Below, piece by piece: positions 17,551-25,967 of a stretch of DNA of 64,000 bases. Location of the stretch: NCBI RefSeq assembly GCF_002259745.1, contig NZ_MWWW01000008.1, positions 62,001 through 126,000 on the forward strand, given 5' to 3'. Made by a program: the position numbers and the translations under genes. The notes below the pieces were generated by a model that was not told where the DNA came from, did not search any database, and saw nothing but the letters and a program-made list of their open reading frames with translations. Source of the stretch: Bifidobacterium myosotis (lineage in GTDB: Bacteria > Actinomycetota > Actinomycetes > Actinomycetales > Bifidobacteriaceae). Each line of letters opens with the position of its first letter. Position 1 is the first letter of the stretch.

Positions 17551-17580
17551 GTCGGAATTCAGTTGTTCCTCATTCCGACG
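17551..17580 (-). terminator. hairpin downstream of the HTH gene
   Basis: GTCGGAAT and ATTCCGAC form an inverted repeat around a 13-base loop just after the stop codon of the HTH gene and before the kinase start at 17482. It may end the HTH transcript or act as an attenuator for the kinase gene. Confidence 0.35.
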
Positions 17581-17581
17581 T

Positions 17582-18025
17582 TCAATCCACGCTCAACAAC
17601 GTCGGCTCATGCAGCCGGTACAGTTCATCGTCGGTGGCTACGCGATCGAAACCTTGGTTGATGCACCATATGATAATCGCGTCGCGGCGCTGACGGCACC
17701 ACAGTTCGGAGACGCCGGCGAACCGCAGGAGCCGTTGCGTCTCATGCAGGTCGCATTCCAATCCGAATGCCAGCATAATCGCGTGGTCGCGCCCCGGACG
17801 GCTTTTGCCGGCGAAAATGTCATAGACAACCGTGGCGTTGAGTCCCGCGGTCCGGGCCACACCCGCACGTTTCAACCCGTGTTCATGCAGCAGCGTCCGC
17901 AGGTAGTCGACCAGTTCCCTGTCCGCTATCCGCTCCTCGTCCAGATATGATTCCACACCATCGCTGGCGAGCAGCCGCTTCAGCAGCTCCTCGGTGAGGT
18001 GAGACGGATCGTTGGCGTTCATCAT
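17582..18025 (-). CDS. helix-turn-helix protein next to the kinase
   Basis: 147 residues from the first of two adjacent ATGs (18025, 18022) behind AAAGG. Residues 40-100 look like an XRE-type helix-turn-helix (LKRAGVARTAGLNATVVYDIFAGKSRPGRDHAIMLAFGL), with leucine-rich helices after it. The family is often found beside Ser/Thr kinase genes in actinobacteria and might be a kinase target (inference). The 414-bp divergent region upstream (18026-18439) has a 15-bp tandem repeat (GTCGCCTTTCCGAC, 18049-18078) and an AT-rich promoter-like stretch at about 18340-18400. Confidence 0.75.
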   Translation of the reverse strand: MMNANDPSHLTEELLKRLLASDGVESYLDEERIADRELVDYLRTLLHEHGLKRAGVARTAGLNATVVYDIFAGKSRPGRDHAIMLAFGLECDLHETQRLLRFAGVSELWCRQRRDAIIIWCINQGFDRVATDDELYRLHEPTLLSVD

Positions 18026-18439
18026 GCATACCTTTATATCGTGCCACGTCGCCTTTCCGACGTCGCCTTTCCGACGTCTGCCCGCAATACCGGCATACCG
18101 TCGCACCAGCTTGGCAACCCACCGATAGGACCCGCCCCGAACCAGCGCTTCAGGCACGCACCCGCACCACGAGATCCGACAGCGTCGCCGGGCATCAGGG
18201 AACGTGCAGTCCGACGATCTCAGACAATCATCGATGCCTCCGGAATTCAGTTGCCAACTGATGACGAAACCTGCATTGACAAGCACAATAAGCTCGTCAT
18301 CATTGTCTGTACCGCTCAGGAGGCCCAGTAGATCAGGAAGCTAATATTTAAACATATTGCTAATTTGATTACAATTTCACAATAGATTACATTGGAATAC
18401 CGTATGACCGGCATGATGCTGCTATCAGAGGAGCAAATC

Positions 18440-18550
18440 ATGAATGAACGTTGGCGCCTAGCCATCACGGTAGGAGCGACCGTGACAGCCGCCGGACTTG
18501 CTGCCTCCCTCATTACCATGCTGCTGTTGAAAAGGAAGACCCGAGCATGA
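18440..18550 (+). CDS. 36-residue single-pass membrane peptide
   Basis: A short gene with a good ribosome site (AGAGGAG, 6 to 7 bases before the ATG). It encodes a basic start (MNERWR), about 23 hydrophobic residues (LAITVGATVTAAGLAASLIT) and a basic end (KRKTRA). That is the layout of a small transmembrane protein with a positively charged cytoplasmic tail. Its stop overlaps the ATG of the next gene (ATGA), so the two are translationally coupled. No homologue is recognised. Confidence 0.6.
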   Translation: MNERWRLAITVGATVTAAGLAASLITMLLLKRKTRA

Positions 18551-20049
18551 CCAACCCTTTTGATTCACCGACCAACCCCACCACGCCCACGCCGGCAAGT
18601 CCCTCTCCGCAACAGACTGGGCCGACGCAACCGTTTATGGCCGCCGCATCGGCCCCCGCAGCCGATCGCATCTACGCGTCGGACGTCCGTCTGGCATTCC
18701 AGACGATTCACGACATGCTGTCCACCGATGCGACTTTCACATTGGATGACAGCGACGCCCAACGCGGCGTCATCTCCTTCCATTCCTTCGACGACGCCCA
18801 GTTCACGCTCACACTGACGGCCACCGGACCGTCCACCACCGAGCTTCGCCTGAGCGCCGCCAATGATCCCAACGCGCAGCGCGGCAACGAATTCTATGCC
18901 GCGCTCGACCGTCGCTTCGTCGGGGCGGCTCACTCGGCCACACCCCCGGTCACACCGACGCGACCCGCCGGGCCGACGCCCAATGGCACGCCTGGCGCCT
19001 CCGACATGCCGAACGACACTGTCCCAGCGACACATGCGCATGGTCGTCGCGCCGCACGCGCGTCCCGCACCGACACGTCAGGGAAGAAAACCTCCAAACT
19101 GGCCGTGTTCGCCATTATCGTTGCCGTGTTGTTCCTTCTGTGCGCATTCATAGGCATCGATTCCTGGGGACTGCTGGTCTTCTTCACCATTCTGCCCGCA
19201 ATACTGTCCGGCTTCTCCATCTATGTCACCCGCAAGGACGGCAAGGCGCAAGGACGCGTGCTCGCATGGGTGGCCGTCGGTATCACGGTGGTGTCGTTCA
19301 TCATCGGAAGCGTCGGTGTGATTCGGGCGAGCCAGCAGCAAGCAAAGCTGGAACAGGAACTCGCCATTAAGTGCGAGGCCTACACATGGCCTGAATCGGA
19401 TCTGGTCAAACTGCTGCCCAAGCCCGAATCCACGAAGGGCGAAATCGACAACGAAAGCTCCACGGCCTTCTCCATCCACATATGCGACACGGATAAAACA
19501 CAGTTCGACGCCTACGTCCAGTCAGTGCAGGCCAACGGCTTCACCGTGGATTACAGCAAGTCGGACGACTCGTTCAGTGCAAAGAACGAGGGCGGTTACC
19601 GCGTCTACATCACCCGCCACTACGACGACGAGACCATCATGGACATCTCCATCGACGCTCCGAAGAGCACCGACAGCAGCTCCACCGGCGCCGAAGGCTC
19701 CACCGGTTCCGGAGACGGCACCACGAACTCGGACAACGGCTCTTCAACCGACGCCAACGCCGGCACAGACCAGTCGTCCTCGGCCACCGGTGTCTCCAGT
19801 GACGTCAAGGCCGCTCTGGACAGCTACGAATCGCTGATGAACGAATACGTCGACTTCATGACCAAGTATCAGGCCGACGGACAGCCTGCGAGCATGGCCG
19901 CCGACTATGCGAAGATCCTGATCAAGTACAACGACGCGATGAACAAGCTCAACGCCATCGACGAAAACACGCTCACCCCAGAGGAGAACCAGTACTATCT
20001 CGAGGTCGTCACCCGGGTCAATCAAAAACTGGCCACGGTGGCACAGTAA
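18547..20049 (+). CDS. membrane protein with DUF6591-like outer domain
   Basis: 500 residues starting at the ATG that overlaps the preceding stop. Residues 1-35 are Pro/Thr-rich. Residues 40-125 form a soluble domain (ASDVRLAFQTIHDMLS...LTLTATGPSTTELRLS), followed by a Pro-rich linker. Three or four membrane helices lie at about residues 185-280. The outer part contains WPESDLVKLLPKPESTKGEI, which resembles the DUF6591 family (uncertain). An acidic Ser/Thr/Gly linker (about 375-425) leads to a helical C-terminus. Function unknown. The gene begins an apparent operon with the zinc-ribbon and SPFH genes. Confidence 0.75.
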   Translation: MTNPFDSPTNPTTPTPASPSPQQTGPTQPFMAAASAPAADRIYASDVRLAFQTIHDMLSTDATFTLDDSDAQRGVISFHSFDDAQFTLTLTATGPSTTELRLSAANDPNAQRGNEFYAALDRRFVGAAHSATPPVTPTRPAGPTPNGTPGASDMPNDTVPATHAHGRRAARASRTDTSGKKTSKLAVFAIIVAVLFLLCAFIGIDSWGLLVFFTILPAILSGFSIYVTRKDGKAQGRVLAWVAVGITVVSFIIGSVGVIRASQQQAKLEQELAIKCEAYTWPESDLVKLLPKPESTKGEIDNESSTAFSIHICDTDKTQFDAYVQSVQANGFTVDYSKSDDSFSAKNEGGYRVYITRHYDDETIMDISIDAPKSTDSSSTGAEGSTGSGDGTTNSDNGSSTDANAGTDQSSSATGVSSDVKAALDSYESLMNEYVDFMTKYQADGQPASMAADYAKILIKYNDAMNKLNAIDENTLTPEENQYYLEVVTRVNQKLATVAQ

Positions 20050-20102
20050 ACGCATTGGTCATTTAGGCCATAGTCGTCGCATTCCATCGGAAGGACAAAA
20101 CC

Positions 20103-20333
20103 ATGGGTCTGCTGAATTCACAGAGCAACGGAGGCACACGACAGCCGTTCGGCGTGGCTCTCTCGGGCAGAGAGGCGCTGGAGGATACCGTCAACAGCTT
20201 CCTTCGCAGCAAGATGGGCATGGGCGCGCAGCAATCATCCACGATGTGCGCCGGCTGCGGCGCCCCGCTGTCCGGCGACCGCCACCAAATGGTGCGCTGC
20301 GAGTATTGCGACCGTGAAACGCAACTGCCCTGA
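20103..20333 (+). CDS. small zinc-ribbon protein
   Basis: 76 residues with GGAAGGA upstream. The C-terminal half has CAGCG and CEYCD, a four-cysteine zinc ribbon (CxxC-x16-CxxC type) like those at the ends of double-zinc-ribbon and kinase-associated proteins. The N-terminus is polar with a short amphipathic helix. It sits 54 bp after the membrane protein gene and upstream of the SPFH gene, so it may be a partner of one of them. Confidence 0.7.
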   Translation: MGLLNSQSNGGTRQPFGVALSGREALEDTVNSFLRSKMGMGAQQSSTMCAGCGAPLSGDRHQMVRCEYCDRETQLP

Positions 20334-20377
20334 CAGTTCATTCCGCAGTCCGATCCGCTACACACCCCAGCACCAAT

Positions 20378-20420
20378 GATTGCGCTCCCCCGCAGGCCCT
20401 AGCTGCGAGGGAGCGCAATC
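20378..20420 (+). terminator. hairpin between zinc-ribbon and SPFH genes
   Basis: GATTGCGCTCCC and GGGAGCGCAATC form a 12-bp perfect stem, extended by CGCAG/CTGCG after a small bulge. It ends 21 bp before the SPFH start, so it could be a terminator or an attenuator inside the operon. Confidence 0.5.
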
Positions 20421-20441
20421 GCGTAATCAAAGGAGACGAAT

Positions 20442-21713
20442 ATGGCAATCATCAAGGCGTTCGCCGGTGCGCTCGGCGGCACGTTCGCCGATCAATGGCG
20501 CGACATCATCACCGCCGGTCCATTCAACGAGCACGTAGTGGTCAGCCCAGGAGTTCCGCGTGAGACGAACAACAACCGAGGTTCAAACGCAGCCGGTTCG
20601 GACGGGGTGATCTCCAACGGCTCGCTCATCTATGTACCGGAGAACACCGCCGCGTTCATCTTCAGCCAATCCGGCATAGAAAACATCATCCGCGAGCCTG
20701 GCGGCTACGAATACCGCAACGGCGAGAAAAGCGTGCTGGCCGGTGACGGCATCGACTCCTTCTTCACGCAACTGGCCGACCGATTCACCTTCGGCGGCCA
20801 GCCCGGCACCACCAAATACGTGGCATTCATCAATCTGCGCGAAATCCGGGGCATCAAGTTCGGCACGCCCGCACCGATGCCATATCATGACCGGTTCTAC
20901 GGTACCGATCTGGAGATTCGAGCGCGCGGCTCGATGTCGCTCAAGGTGACCGATCCCGTACGGTTCGTCCGGAATTTCGTACCCGCCAACGTATCCTCGT
21001 ACTCCTTTGACGACGCCGGTCCGCGACGACAGATCCTTTCGGAATTCGTCCAGTCATTTACAGTCGCCATCAACGCCTTGTCCGATGAATACCGCATATC
21101 GCAGCTTCCCGGCCAGTCGAATGCCATCGTCGGCGCAATACGCGGTGACGCCTCGAATGCGGGAACCTGGAATACGCGCTTCGGTTTCGAAGTCGTCGGC
21201 ATCGGCGTGGAAAGCATCGAGTTCACCGAGGAATCACGCAGACTGGTTCAGCAGTTCGCCGAAAACCGCATGAACGCGGCCGCCTATGAGGGCATCTCCC
21301 AACAGGCAGGCACGATGGCCGCGCAGCAGAACATCGCACAAGGCATCGCCGAACATGGATTCGGCGATAACGGTGGCATGCTGCTGGGCATGAACATGGC
21401 CCAAGCCATCAATCCGATGACCGGCGCGCCAGTTACGGCGCCGACCCCAACCGCACCGGGAATATCGCCCACGCCAACCACCTCATCCGCCCCGAGCGCC
21501 CCCGGCAACACGGTTCCAGACGCAGCACCCGCCGGCGGAATCGCCGGAGCGACTGCGGCATACCCCGGCAATTCCGCAGTCGTTCCGTCTGCGCCCCGCA
21601 TGACCGTGGAACAACAGGTCGAAGCACTGAAGAAACTGAAGGAACTGGTGGACGTCGGCATCCTGTCAAACGAGGAATTCGAAACAAAGAAGCGGGAGAT
21701 CCTCGGACTGTAG
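20442..21713 (+). CDS. SPFH-domain protein with C-terminal SHOCT domain (YdjI/virion-core-like)
   Basis: 423 residues with AAAGGAGA upstream. It begins with the conserved AFAGALGGTFADQWRDIIT of the YdjI-like SPFH family. The SPFH region is at about 60-260 (VPENTAAFIFSQSG..., RARGSMSLKVTDPVRFVRNF). A helix with QQFAENRMNAAAYEGISQQAG follows, then a Pro/Ala/Thr linker, and a SHOCT domain at 390-423 (ALKKLKELVDVGILSNEEFE). SPFH proteins form membrane-associated oligomers; relatives act in envelope stress. The zinc-ribbon and membrane protein genes upstream fit the usual YdjI-type neighbourhood. Confidence 0.88.
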   Translation: MAIIKAFAGALGGTFADQWRDIITAGPFNEHVVVSPGVPRETNNNRGSNAAGSDGVISNGSLIYVPENTAAFIFSQSGIENIIREPGGYEYRNGEKSVLAGDGIDSFFTQLADRFTFGGQPGTTKYVAFINLREIRGIKFGTPAPMPYHDRFYGTDLEIRARGSMSLKVTDPVRFVRNFVPANVSSYSFDDAGPRRQILSEFVQSFTVAINALSDEYRISQLPGQSNAIVGAIRGDASNAGTWNTRFGFEVVGIGVESIEFTEESRRLVQQFAENRMNAAAYEGISQQAGTMAAQQNIAQGIAEHGFGDNGGMLLGMNMAQAINPMTGAPVTAPTPTAPGISPTPTTSSAPSAPGNTVPDAAPAGGIAGATAAYPGNSAVVPSAPRMTVEQQVEALKKLKELVDVGILSNEEFETKKREILGL

Positions 21714-21746
21714 CGATTGGACTGTAGCAGTCGGACTATAGCAGTG
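21705..21746 (+). repeat. three 14-bp tandem repeats across the SPFH stop codon
   Basis: GGACTGTAGCGATT, GGACTGTAGCAGTC and GGACTATAGCAGTG follow one another; the first contains the TAG stop of the SPFH gene. A hairpin with 12-bp perfect arms (CTGAGGGTTGCC / GGCAACCCTCAG, 21807-21848) follows and is the likely terminator for the SPFH transcript and for the convergent HTH gene. Confidence 0.55.
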
Positions 21747-21806
21747 GTGCGGTGAGCGGTCGGCCGGCAGCCGTTGCTTTCGATTGCCGGCCTGTTGCGG
21801 CAGTCG

Positions 21807-21848
21807 CTGAGGGTTGCCAGCCACCCGATTGTGTCGGGCAACCCTCAG
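21807..21848. terminator. bidirectional terminator hairpin
   Basis: Perfect 12-bp stem CTGAGGGTTGCC / GGCAACCCTCAG with an 18-base loop lies between the convergent SPFH and HTH genes. Confidence 0.5.
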
Positions 21849-21872
21849 CGGCGCTTCGGCCCCGCCACAATC

Positions 21873-22373
21873 TCAGCGCTTGCCCGAGGTTCCGTCCGGG
21901 AACATGAAGAACGCGAGCGCACCCGCAGCCGCGCCACTGGCCAACGCGCCAGTCACCACCGTAAGCACCTGCATCGCTGTACTCAGCGCCGAGCTTGAAG
22001 CCGCCGTACGCATATCCACACGGTCACCCGTCGGAGCGACGGCCCCGCTCCGGCCTTCCACTTCGGTCGAATCAGCCATATGCTGTTTCTGTGCGGTAAC
22101 TCCTTCAAGGGGATCGTCCACCAGCGTTTTGATGACCTTCGCCAAATCACGATTCTCGCTTCTGGCGATCTCCGCGTTGAACACGGTACGCAACGCCAGA
22201 TACTGCAACTTACTCATCGGGCTTCTACCGGTTTCGAGATTGGAAACGGTCTGACGCGCCACACCAAGCTCATCAGCAAGTTCCTGCGTAGTCCAGCCGG
22301 CCACCTTGCGTATGATCGACAGGTTCTCTTGGAATTTGTTGATCCACTGCCGTTCCATCTCGGGCACTGCCAT
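21873..22373 (-). CDS. XRE-family regulator with C-terminal membrane anchor
   Basis: 166 residues from the ATG at 22373 with GGAAGGAGG upstream. Residues 14-70 form a classic XRE/Cro helix-turn-helix (NLSIIRKVAGWTTQELADELGVARQTVSNLETGRSPMSKLQYLALR). Residues 130-160 form one hydrophobic segment (ALSTAMQVLTVVTGALASGA...AFFMF), so the DNA-binding domain is probably tethered to the membrane. It converges with the SPFH gene. A membrane-associated regulator beside a membrane-stress gene set suggests signalling between them (inference). Confidence 0.82.
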   Translation of the reverse strand: MAVPEMERQWINKFQENLSIIRKVAGWTTQELADELGVARQTVSNLETGRSPMSKLQYLALRTVFNAEIARSENRDLAKVIKTLVDDPLEGVTAQKQHMADSTEVEGRSGAVAPTGDRVDMRTAASSSALSTAMQVLTVVTGALASGAAAGALAFFMFPDGTSGKR

Positions 22374-22431
22374 GCTGAGCCTCCTTCCGCACTGCCAACC
22401 ATCATACGCAATGACAATACGGAGAAGATAG

Positions 22432-22800
22432 TCACCACTGGGCGCGCAGGGCGCTGATGGCGTCCTCGAGGCTGGCATCAAGCCGATGGGACTGGCCGGC
22501 GTAGACCTTTGCGGCCTCCAGCAGAGGTTCGGGGATGGTCGCCACCCGCCTGATTCGCGCGGCACGACCGGGCGCGGTTTCAATCACCCCCTGTTCGGCG
22601 AGTTCGGCATAGGCCTTGGCCACAGTGCCGGGGGCAATACGCAGGTCGCCGGCCAACTGACGCACCGACGGCAGTTTGTCGCCGTCATGCAGAAGGCCCG
22701 CACGAACCATGCCTTCGATCTGCGCGCGAATCTGCTCGTATACCGGCACCGGCGACGATTCGCGGATCACCAGGCGCACATCATCGCCGCCGCCCGTCAT
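22432..22800 (-). CDS. GntR family (YtrA-like) transcriptional regulator
   Basis: 122 residues starting at the ATG at 22800, which overlaps the stop of the membrane protein gene (ATGA). The N-terminal winged helix runs VRLVIRESSPVPVYEQIRAQIEGMV...DKLPSVRQLAGDLRIAPGTVAKAYAELAEQG. The short C-terminus (about 45 residues) is characteristic of the YtrA subfamily, which controls ABC or membrane protein genes in the same operon. The likely operator is the inverted repeat at 23943-23996. Confidence 0.9.
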   Translation of the reverse strand: MTGGGDDVRLVIRESSPVPVYEQIRAQIEGMVRAGLLHDGDKLPSVRQLAGDLRIAPGTVAKAYAELAEQGVIETAPGRAARIRRVATIPEPLLEAAKVYAGQSHRLDASLEDAISALRAQW

Positions 22801-23849
22801 CGTGGCCTCCGGGGCGAAGTCCACAACCGGACCAATGCGGAACACGCCATCACGAGGTAGATGACCGCCAACACGGCCACCACGCCACCCATGATGATCT
22901 GTATGTTGCCCAAGGTCGGATACACATCATCCGCATAGGCCGCCGACCATGCACCGTTATTGGTGCCGACACGGACCGTTGCCGCCCCGGCCACCAGCAG
23001 GACCGCTGCCGCGTAGACCAGCATCGCGCCGACCGACAGGAACACCGTGAATCGCGTCAGCAGCACGCGCCACAGCCGGTCAGCCTCGGCGAATCGGGCT
23101 TCAGGAGCACTCGGCACATGGGCGATGCGCCACAGCGCCGCGCAGGTCAGGCCGACCAGCACCAGTGTGACGACGGTCAGCGGAATGGAATAATACGACC
23201 CGGGATAAGGACCGGAGGAATGAGCCCACATCCCATTCGGAGCGACCAGCTGGATGCTGCGCATCAGGCCGAAATCATCCGGGCTTGCCGTCACCGTGGT
23301 GAAGCCGAGATAGATGATGAGCAGTCCGGCGGCAAGCATCGGTTGCATGAGCACATACCGCCGCGCGTATGTCCATGGTTCGCGCGATTGCAACGACGCC
23401 GTACGCACCCGGCCGCCGCCCAGCCGATCGGACATGTCCGGAAAGGGCAGCGCGAGAACCAGCATGACCGCCGACGCGGCGAGGCCTGGAGACATCGATG
23501 CGATGCGGTACATGTCTCTGGGCACCACGGATCCGATGAGCAGCACAGCGCACAACACCGCCACGCCGGCGAGCAGAGCGAACGCCATGCGACGGCGCAC
23601 GATGGGCATGGGACCGTCATCGGCCGTGGCATCCGGCACGGCAGCTTGTTCCGCCGGACCGCTCACCGGACTATCCGATGGACCACCCGATGAATTGCCC
23701 GATGGAACAGGCCGTTTCACCGACAGCGACGGTTCACGATTCATGTGCAGCAATGCCCTGACCATCAGCACCACCACCATGACGATGAACGCAATCTTCA
23801 GTAGTCCTATCAGCAACGCCACGACCACGGCGAGAGCAGAAATCGACAT
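22797..23849 (-). CDS. polytopic membrane protein of the YtrA-type operon
   Basis: About 350 residues with seven hydrophobic helices and a Ser/Pro-rich cytoplasmic stretch after the first. The start is uncertain: ATGs at 23909, 23879 and 23849 are in frame. I chose 23849 (MSISALAVVVALLIGLLK) because it directly precedes the first helix and has a GGGGTGGG stretch upstream. It resembles the DUF1648-like membrane proteins regulated by GntR/YtrA repressors. It is translationally coupled to the downstream GntR gene. Function unknown. Confidence 0.75.
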   Translation of the reverse strand: MSISALAVVVALLIGLLKIAFIVMVVVLMVRALLHMNREPSLSVKRPVPSGNSSGGPSDSPVSGPAEQAAVPDATADDGPMPIVRRRMAFALLAGVAVLCAVLLIGSVVPRDMYRIASMSPGLAASAVMLVLALPFPDMSDRLGGGRVRTASLQSREPWTYARRYVLMQPMLAAGLLIIYLGFTTVTASPDDFGLMRSIQLVAPNGMWAHSSGPYPGSYYSIPLTVVTLVLVGLTCAALWRIAHVPSAPEARFAEADRLWRVLLTRFTVFLSVGAMLVYAAAVLLVAGAATVRVGTNNGAWSAAYADDVYPTLGNIQIIMGGVVAVLAVIYLVMACSALVRLWTSPRRPR

Positions 23850-23942
23850 CACACCCACCCCATTGTGCTTGAGGTGCATCGCCGCCTGCCATCGAACGCC
23901 ATCAGCCATTCCAGCCGAAACCGTTCGGCACAGCCAGCGTGA

Positions 23943-23996
23943 AACTGCACCATATTTCTAGTACAGTTCAAAGTGTATCAGAAGTATGGTGCAGTT
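23943..23996. promoter_or_regulatory. GntR/YtrA operator
   Basis: AACTGCACCATA (23943-23954) and TATGGTGCAGTT (23985-23996) are perfect 12-bp inverted copies separated by 30 bp, with a second weaker palindrome inside. They lie upstream of the membrane protein gene in the promoter position, so autoregulation by the GntR protein is likely. Confidence 0.55.
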
Positions 23997-24060
23997 GCAA
24001 TGGGTCGACTGCCGTGTACCGTTCAAGAACACCGGCAACGAGCACCGGCAATGACGCAAA

Positions 24061-24176
24061 AACGTCCCAAAACGTAAGTCAGCGACGAGTCTATGTTATG
24101 TTTCGTCCCGTTTTGAAGCGTCAAAACGGGACGAAACATAACACTATGCCGTCGGTAACTTACGTTTCGGGACGTT
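24061..24176. repeat. 116-bp long inverted repeat
   Basis: Inner arms of 23 bp are perfectly complementary (24094-24116 and 24121-24143) with a 4-base loop AGCG. Outer arms of 19 bp match at 18 positions (24061-24079 and 24158-24176). Between inner and outer arms the sequences are unpaired. There is no gene in 23997-24477; the rest of the spacer holds repeat fragments described separately. Confidence 0.85.
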
Positions 24177-24245
24177 CTGGGCATTTCGAGACATGTGACA
24201 GCAGCCGTGATGACGGCCGATGGCATTGCCAGCGTATACGGCACA

Positions 24246-24347
24246 CACAATTGAGGAATTCAGGCTCGGTCTCTTCCCCATTCAGCTTCGCTGCCAGTCC
24301 CTCATCAGAAGCGGCCAACCACTCAGACAATTACAAACAGACCACTA
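24246..24347. repeat. degenerate copy of the TAGTGGTCTGTCTC element
   Basis: About 100 bp aligns with the element at 46751-46869, including the shared core CAGCTTCGCTGC and the terminal sequence ACAGACCACT at 24337-24346. The left terminal inverted repeat is lost. It is followed at 24354-24368 by GCGTCATTAATTCGT, the exact terminal repeat of the other element family (59391-59600). Confidence 0.6.
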
Positions 24348-24477
24348 TTGATTGCGTCATTAATTCGTGTATTGCGTGCCGAAGTGTCAGCATGTATGTG
24401 AAGTGTTCGTCCAACCCGCATACGTACTGACGCTTTTAGATGTGTAACGACATTCTCTCGGCACGCACCCGCAAATC

Positions 24478-25527
24478 TCAGAAGCGAATCAGTGACTTGA
24501 TGACCTTACGCTGGTCCATCGCCTCGTAGGCGTCCTGAATATGATCCAGATCGAACTCGGCGGTGAACACGCGACCGGGATTGATCTCACCCTTCAGCAC
24601 CGCATCGAGCAGTCCGCCTTGGATGTCATAGTGCCGCACCGGGGCCGGGCCGCCCTTGATGCCGATGTTGGCGTAGAACGTGCCCTCCGCACTGATCTCA
24701 ACGTCGTGCGGTAGACCCACACGCCCGATCACGCCGCCACGACGCACCAGTCCGATAGCCGTATCAAAGGACTGCTTGGAGCCCACGCATTCGAGCACCG
24801 CATCCGCGCCATACCCGTCCGTCATCTCCAGCACCTTGTCGATGGCGGCCTGACCGCGCTCCGGCACCACATCCGTTGCGCCGAACTCACGGGCCAACGC
24901 CGCGCGATCCTCGTGACGGCTCATGGCGATGATTCGCGTGGCACCACGCATCTTGGCGGCGATCACGCCGCACAGGCCCACGGCACCGTCGCCCATCACA
25001 ACGGCGGTATCGCCGGACTTGACCTCAGCGGATACGGCGGCGTGATAGCCGGTGGACATCACATCGGAGATGGTCAGCAGCGACGCCAGCATCTCATCGG
25101 AGTAGTCTTCGGGCGAGCCGGGCACCTTGACCACGGTGCCATCGGCTTCCGGTACACGCAGATACTCGGCTTGGCATGCGGAGAAGTATCCGCCATGCGG
25201 GCACACGGATTCGAATCCGGCCTTGCACACCGGGCATGTACCGCAACTGTACGGGAACGGCACCACCACGAAATCGCCCGGCTTTACGCTCCTGACCGCA
25301 GCGCCCACTTCCTCGACCACGCCGATGGACTCATGGCCCACCTGACTGTTCGGGGTCTGCGGGGTGAGTCCACGGAAGAACCACAGGTCCGAACCGCAGA
25401 CGCAGGCACGCACCACGCGGATCACGGTGTCATCATCCTGCTCCAGATGCGCCTTGGGCACCTCCCGCACAACCATCCTGCCAGGTTCCTCGAAGATCGC
25501 GGCCTTCATGGTTTCGGTCTCGCTCAT
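24478..25527 (-). CDS. zinc-dependent alcohol dehydrogenase (MDR family)
   Basis: 349 residues with AAGGAGAACA upstream. Medium-chain dehydrogenase features: catalytic zinc ligands in CVCGSDLW and GHESIGVVEEVG, structural zinc cysteines in CGTCPVCKAGFESVC, and the NAD(P)-binding strand VVMGDGAVGLCGVIAAK. It oxidises or reduces an unidentified alcohol/aldehyde. The family resembles threonine or glutathione-independent dehydrogenases, but nothing in the context fixes the substrate. No gene follows downstream, where the repeat-rich spacer lies. Confidence 0.9.
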   Translation of the reverse strand: MSETETMKAAIFEEPGRMVVREVPKAHLEQDDDTVIRVVRACVCGSDLWFFRGLTPQTPNSQVGHESIGVVEEVGAAVRSVKPGDFVVVPFPYSCGTCPVCKAGFESVCPHGGYFSACQAEYLRVPEADGTVVKVPGSPEDYSDEMLASLLTISDVMSTGYHAAVSAEVKSGDTAVVMGDGAVGLCGVIAAKMRGATRIIAMSRHEDRAALAREFGATDVVPERGQAAIDKVLEMTDGYGADAVLECVGSKQSFDTAIGLVRRGGVIGRVGLPHDVEISAEGTFYANIGIKGGPAPVRHYDIQGGLLDAVLKGEINPGRVFTAEFDLDHIQDAYEAMDQRKVIKSLIRF

Positions 25528-25967
25528 GATTGTTCTCCTTGTCTACGGTCTTTGCGGTCCTTCCGCGCGGTGCGGAAGCACTCCACTACAGGTTCATTCA
25601 ACAACAACCGACCGGCATGCACAAATAATCATCTGACATGGCAAGATATGCCCTGCAAACATGCAGACTGCCGTATCATCGCTACGGCATTGTCAGATCC
25701 TCGACGGCCCCTCGCCGTATCGTCACCGGTTCTTTCCCACTCATGCACGGTGCCCCGCAGGCTGTGTACTGCGTGCGAAACGCCGCAGGCTGTCTGCTAC
25801 TACAAGCGCCACACCGCACGTCATACCCCATGCCTGACACAACCAACTGGGCGGGGAGGAAAAAAGACGGATACCGCAGCGGCACAATCGACCGTCAGAC
25901 GGGTCATCAGTGGCCGCAACTCTCTCGCAGTTGAGCGGCGCGCTATGCGCGGCGGTACCGGCTGGCA
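25528..25967. other. 440-bp intergenic region
   Basis: No gene is supported. The only structure seen is a direct repeat of CCGCAGGCTGT (about 25756 and 25781). It must contain the promoter of the alcohol dehydrogenase gene near 25530-25620, but no clear consensus boxes stand out. Confidence 0.3.

Noticed and set aside
24023..24250. 75-residue reading frame across the inverted repeat
   Set aside because: Similar residues occur on both strands because the DNA is palindromic; no ribosome site and no family.
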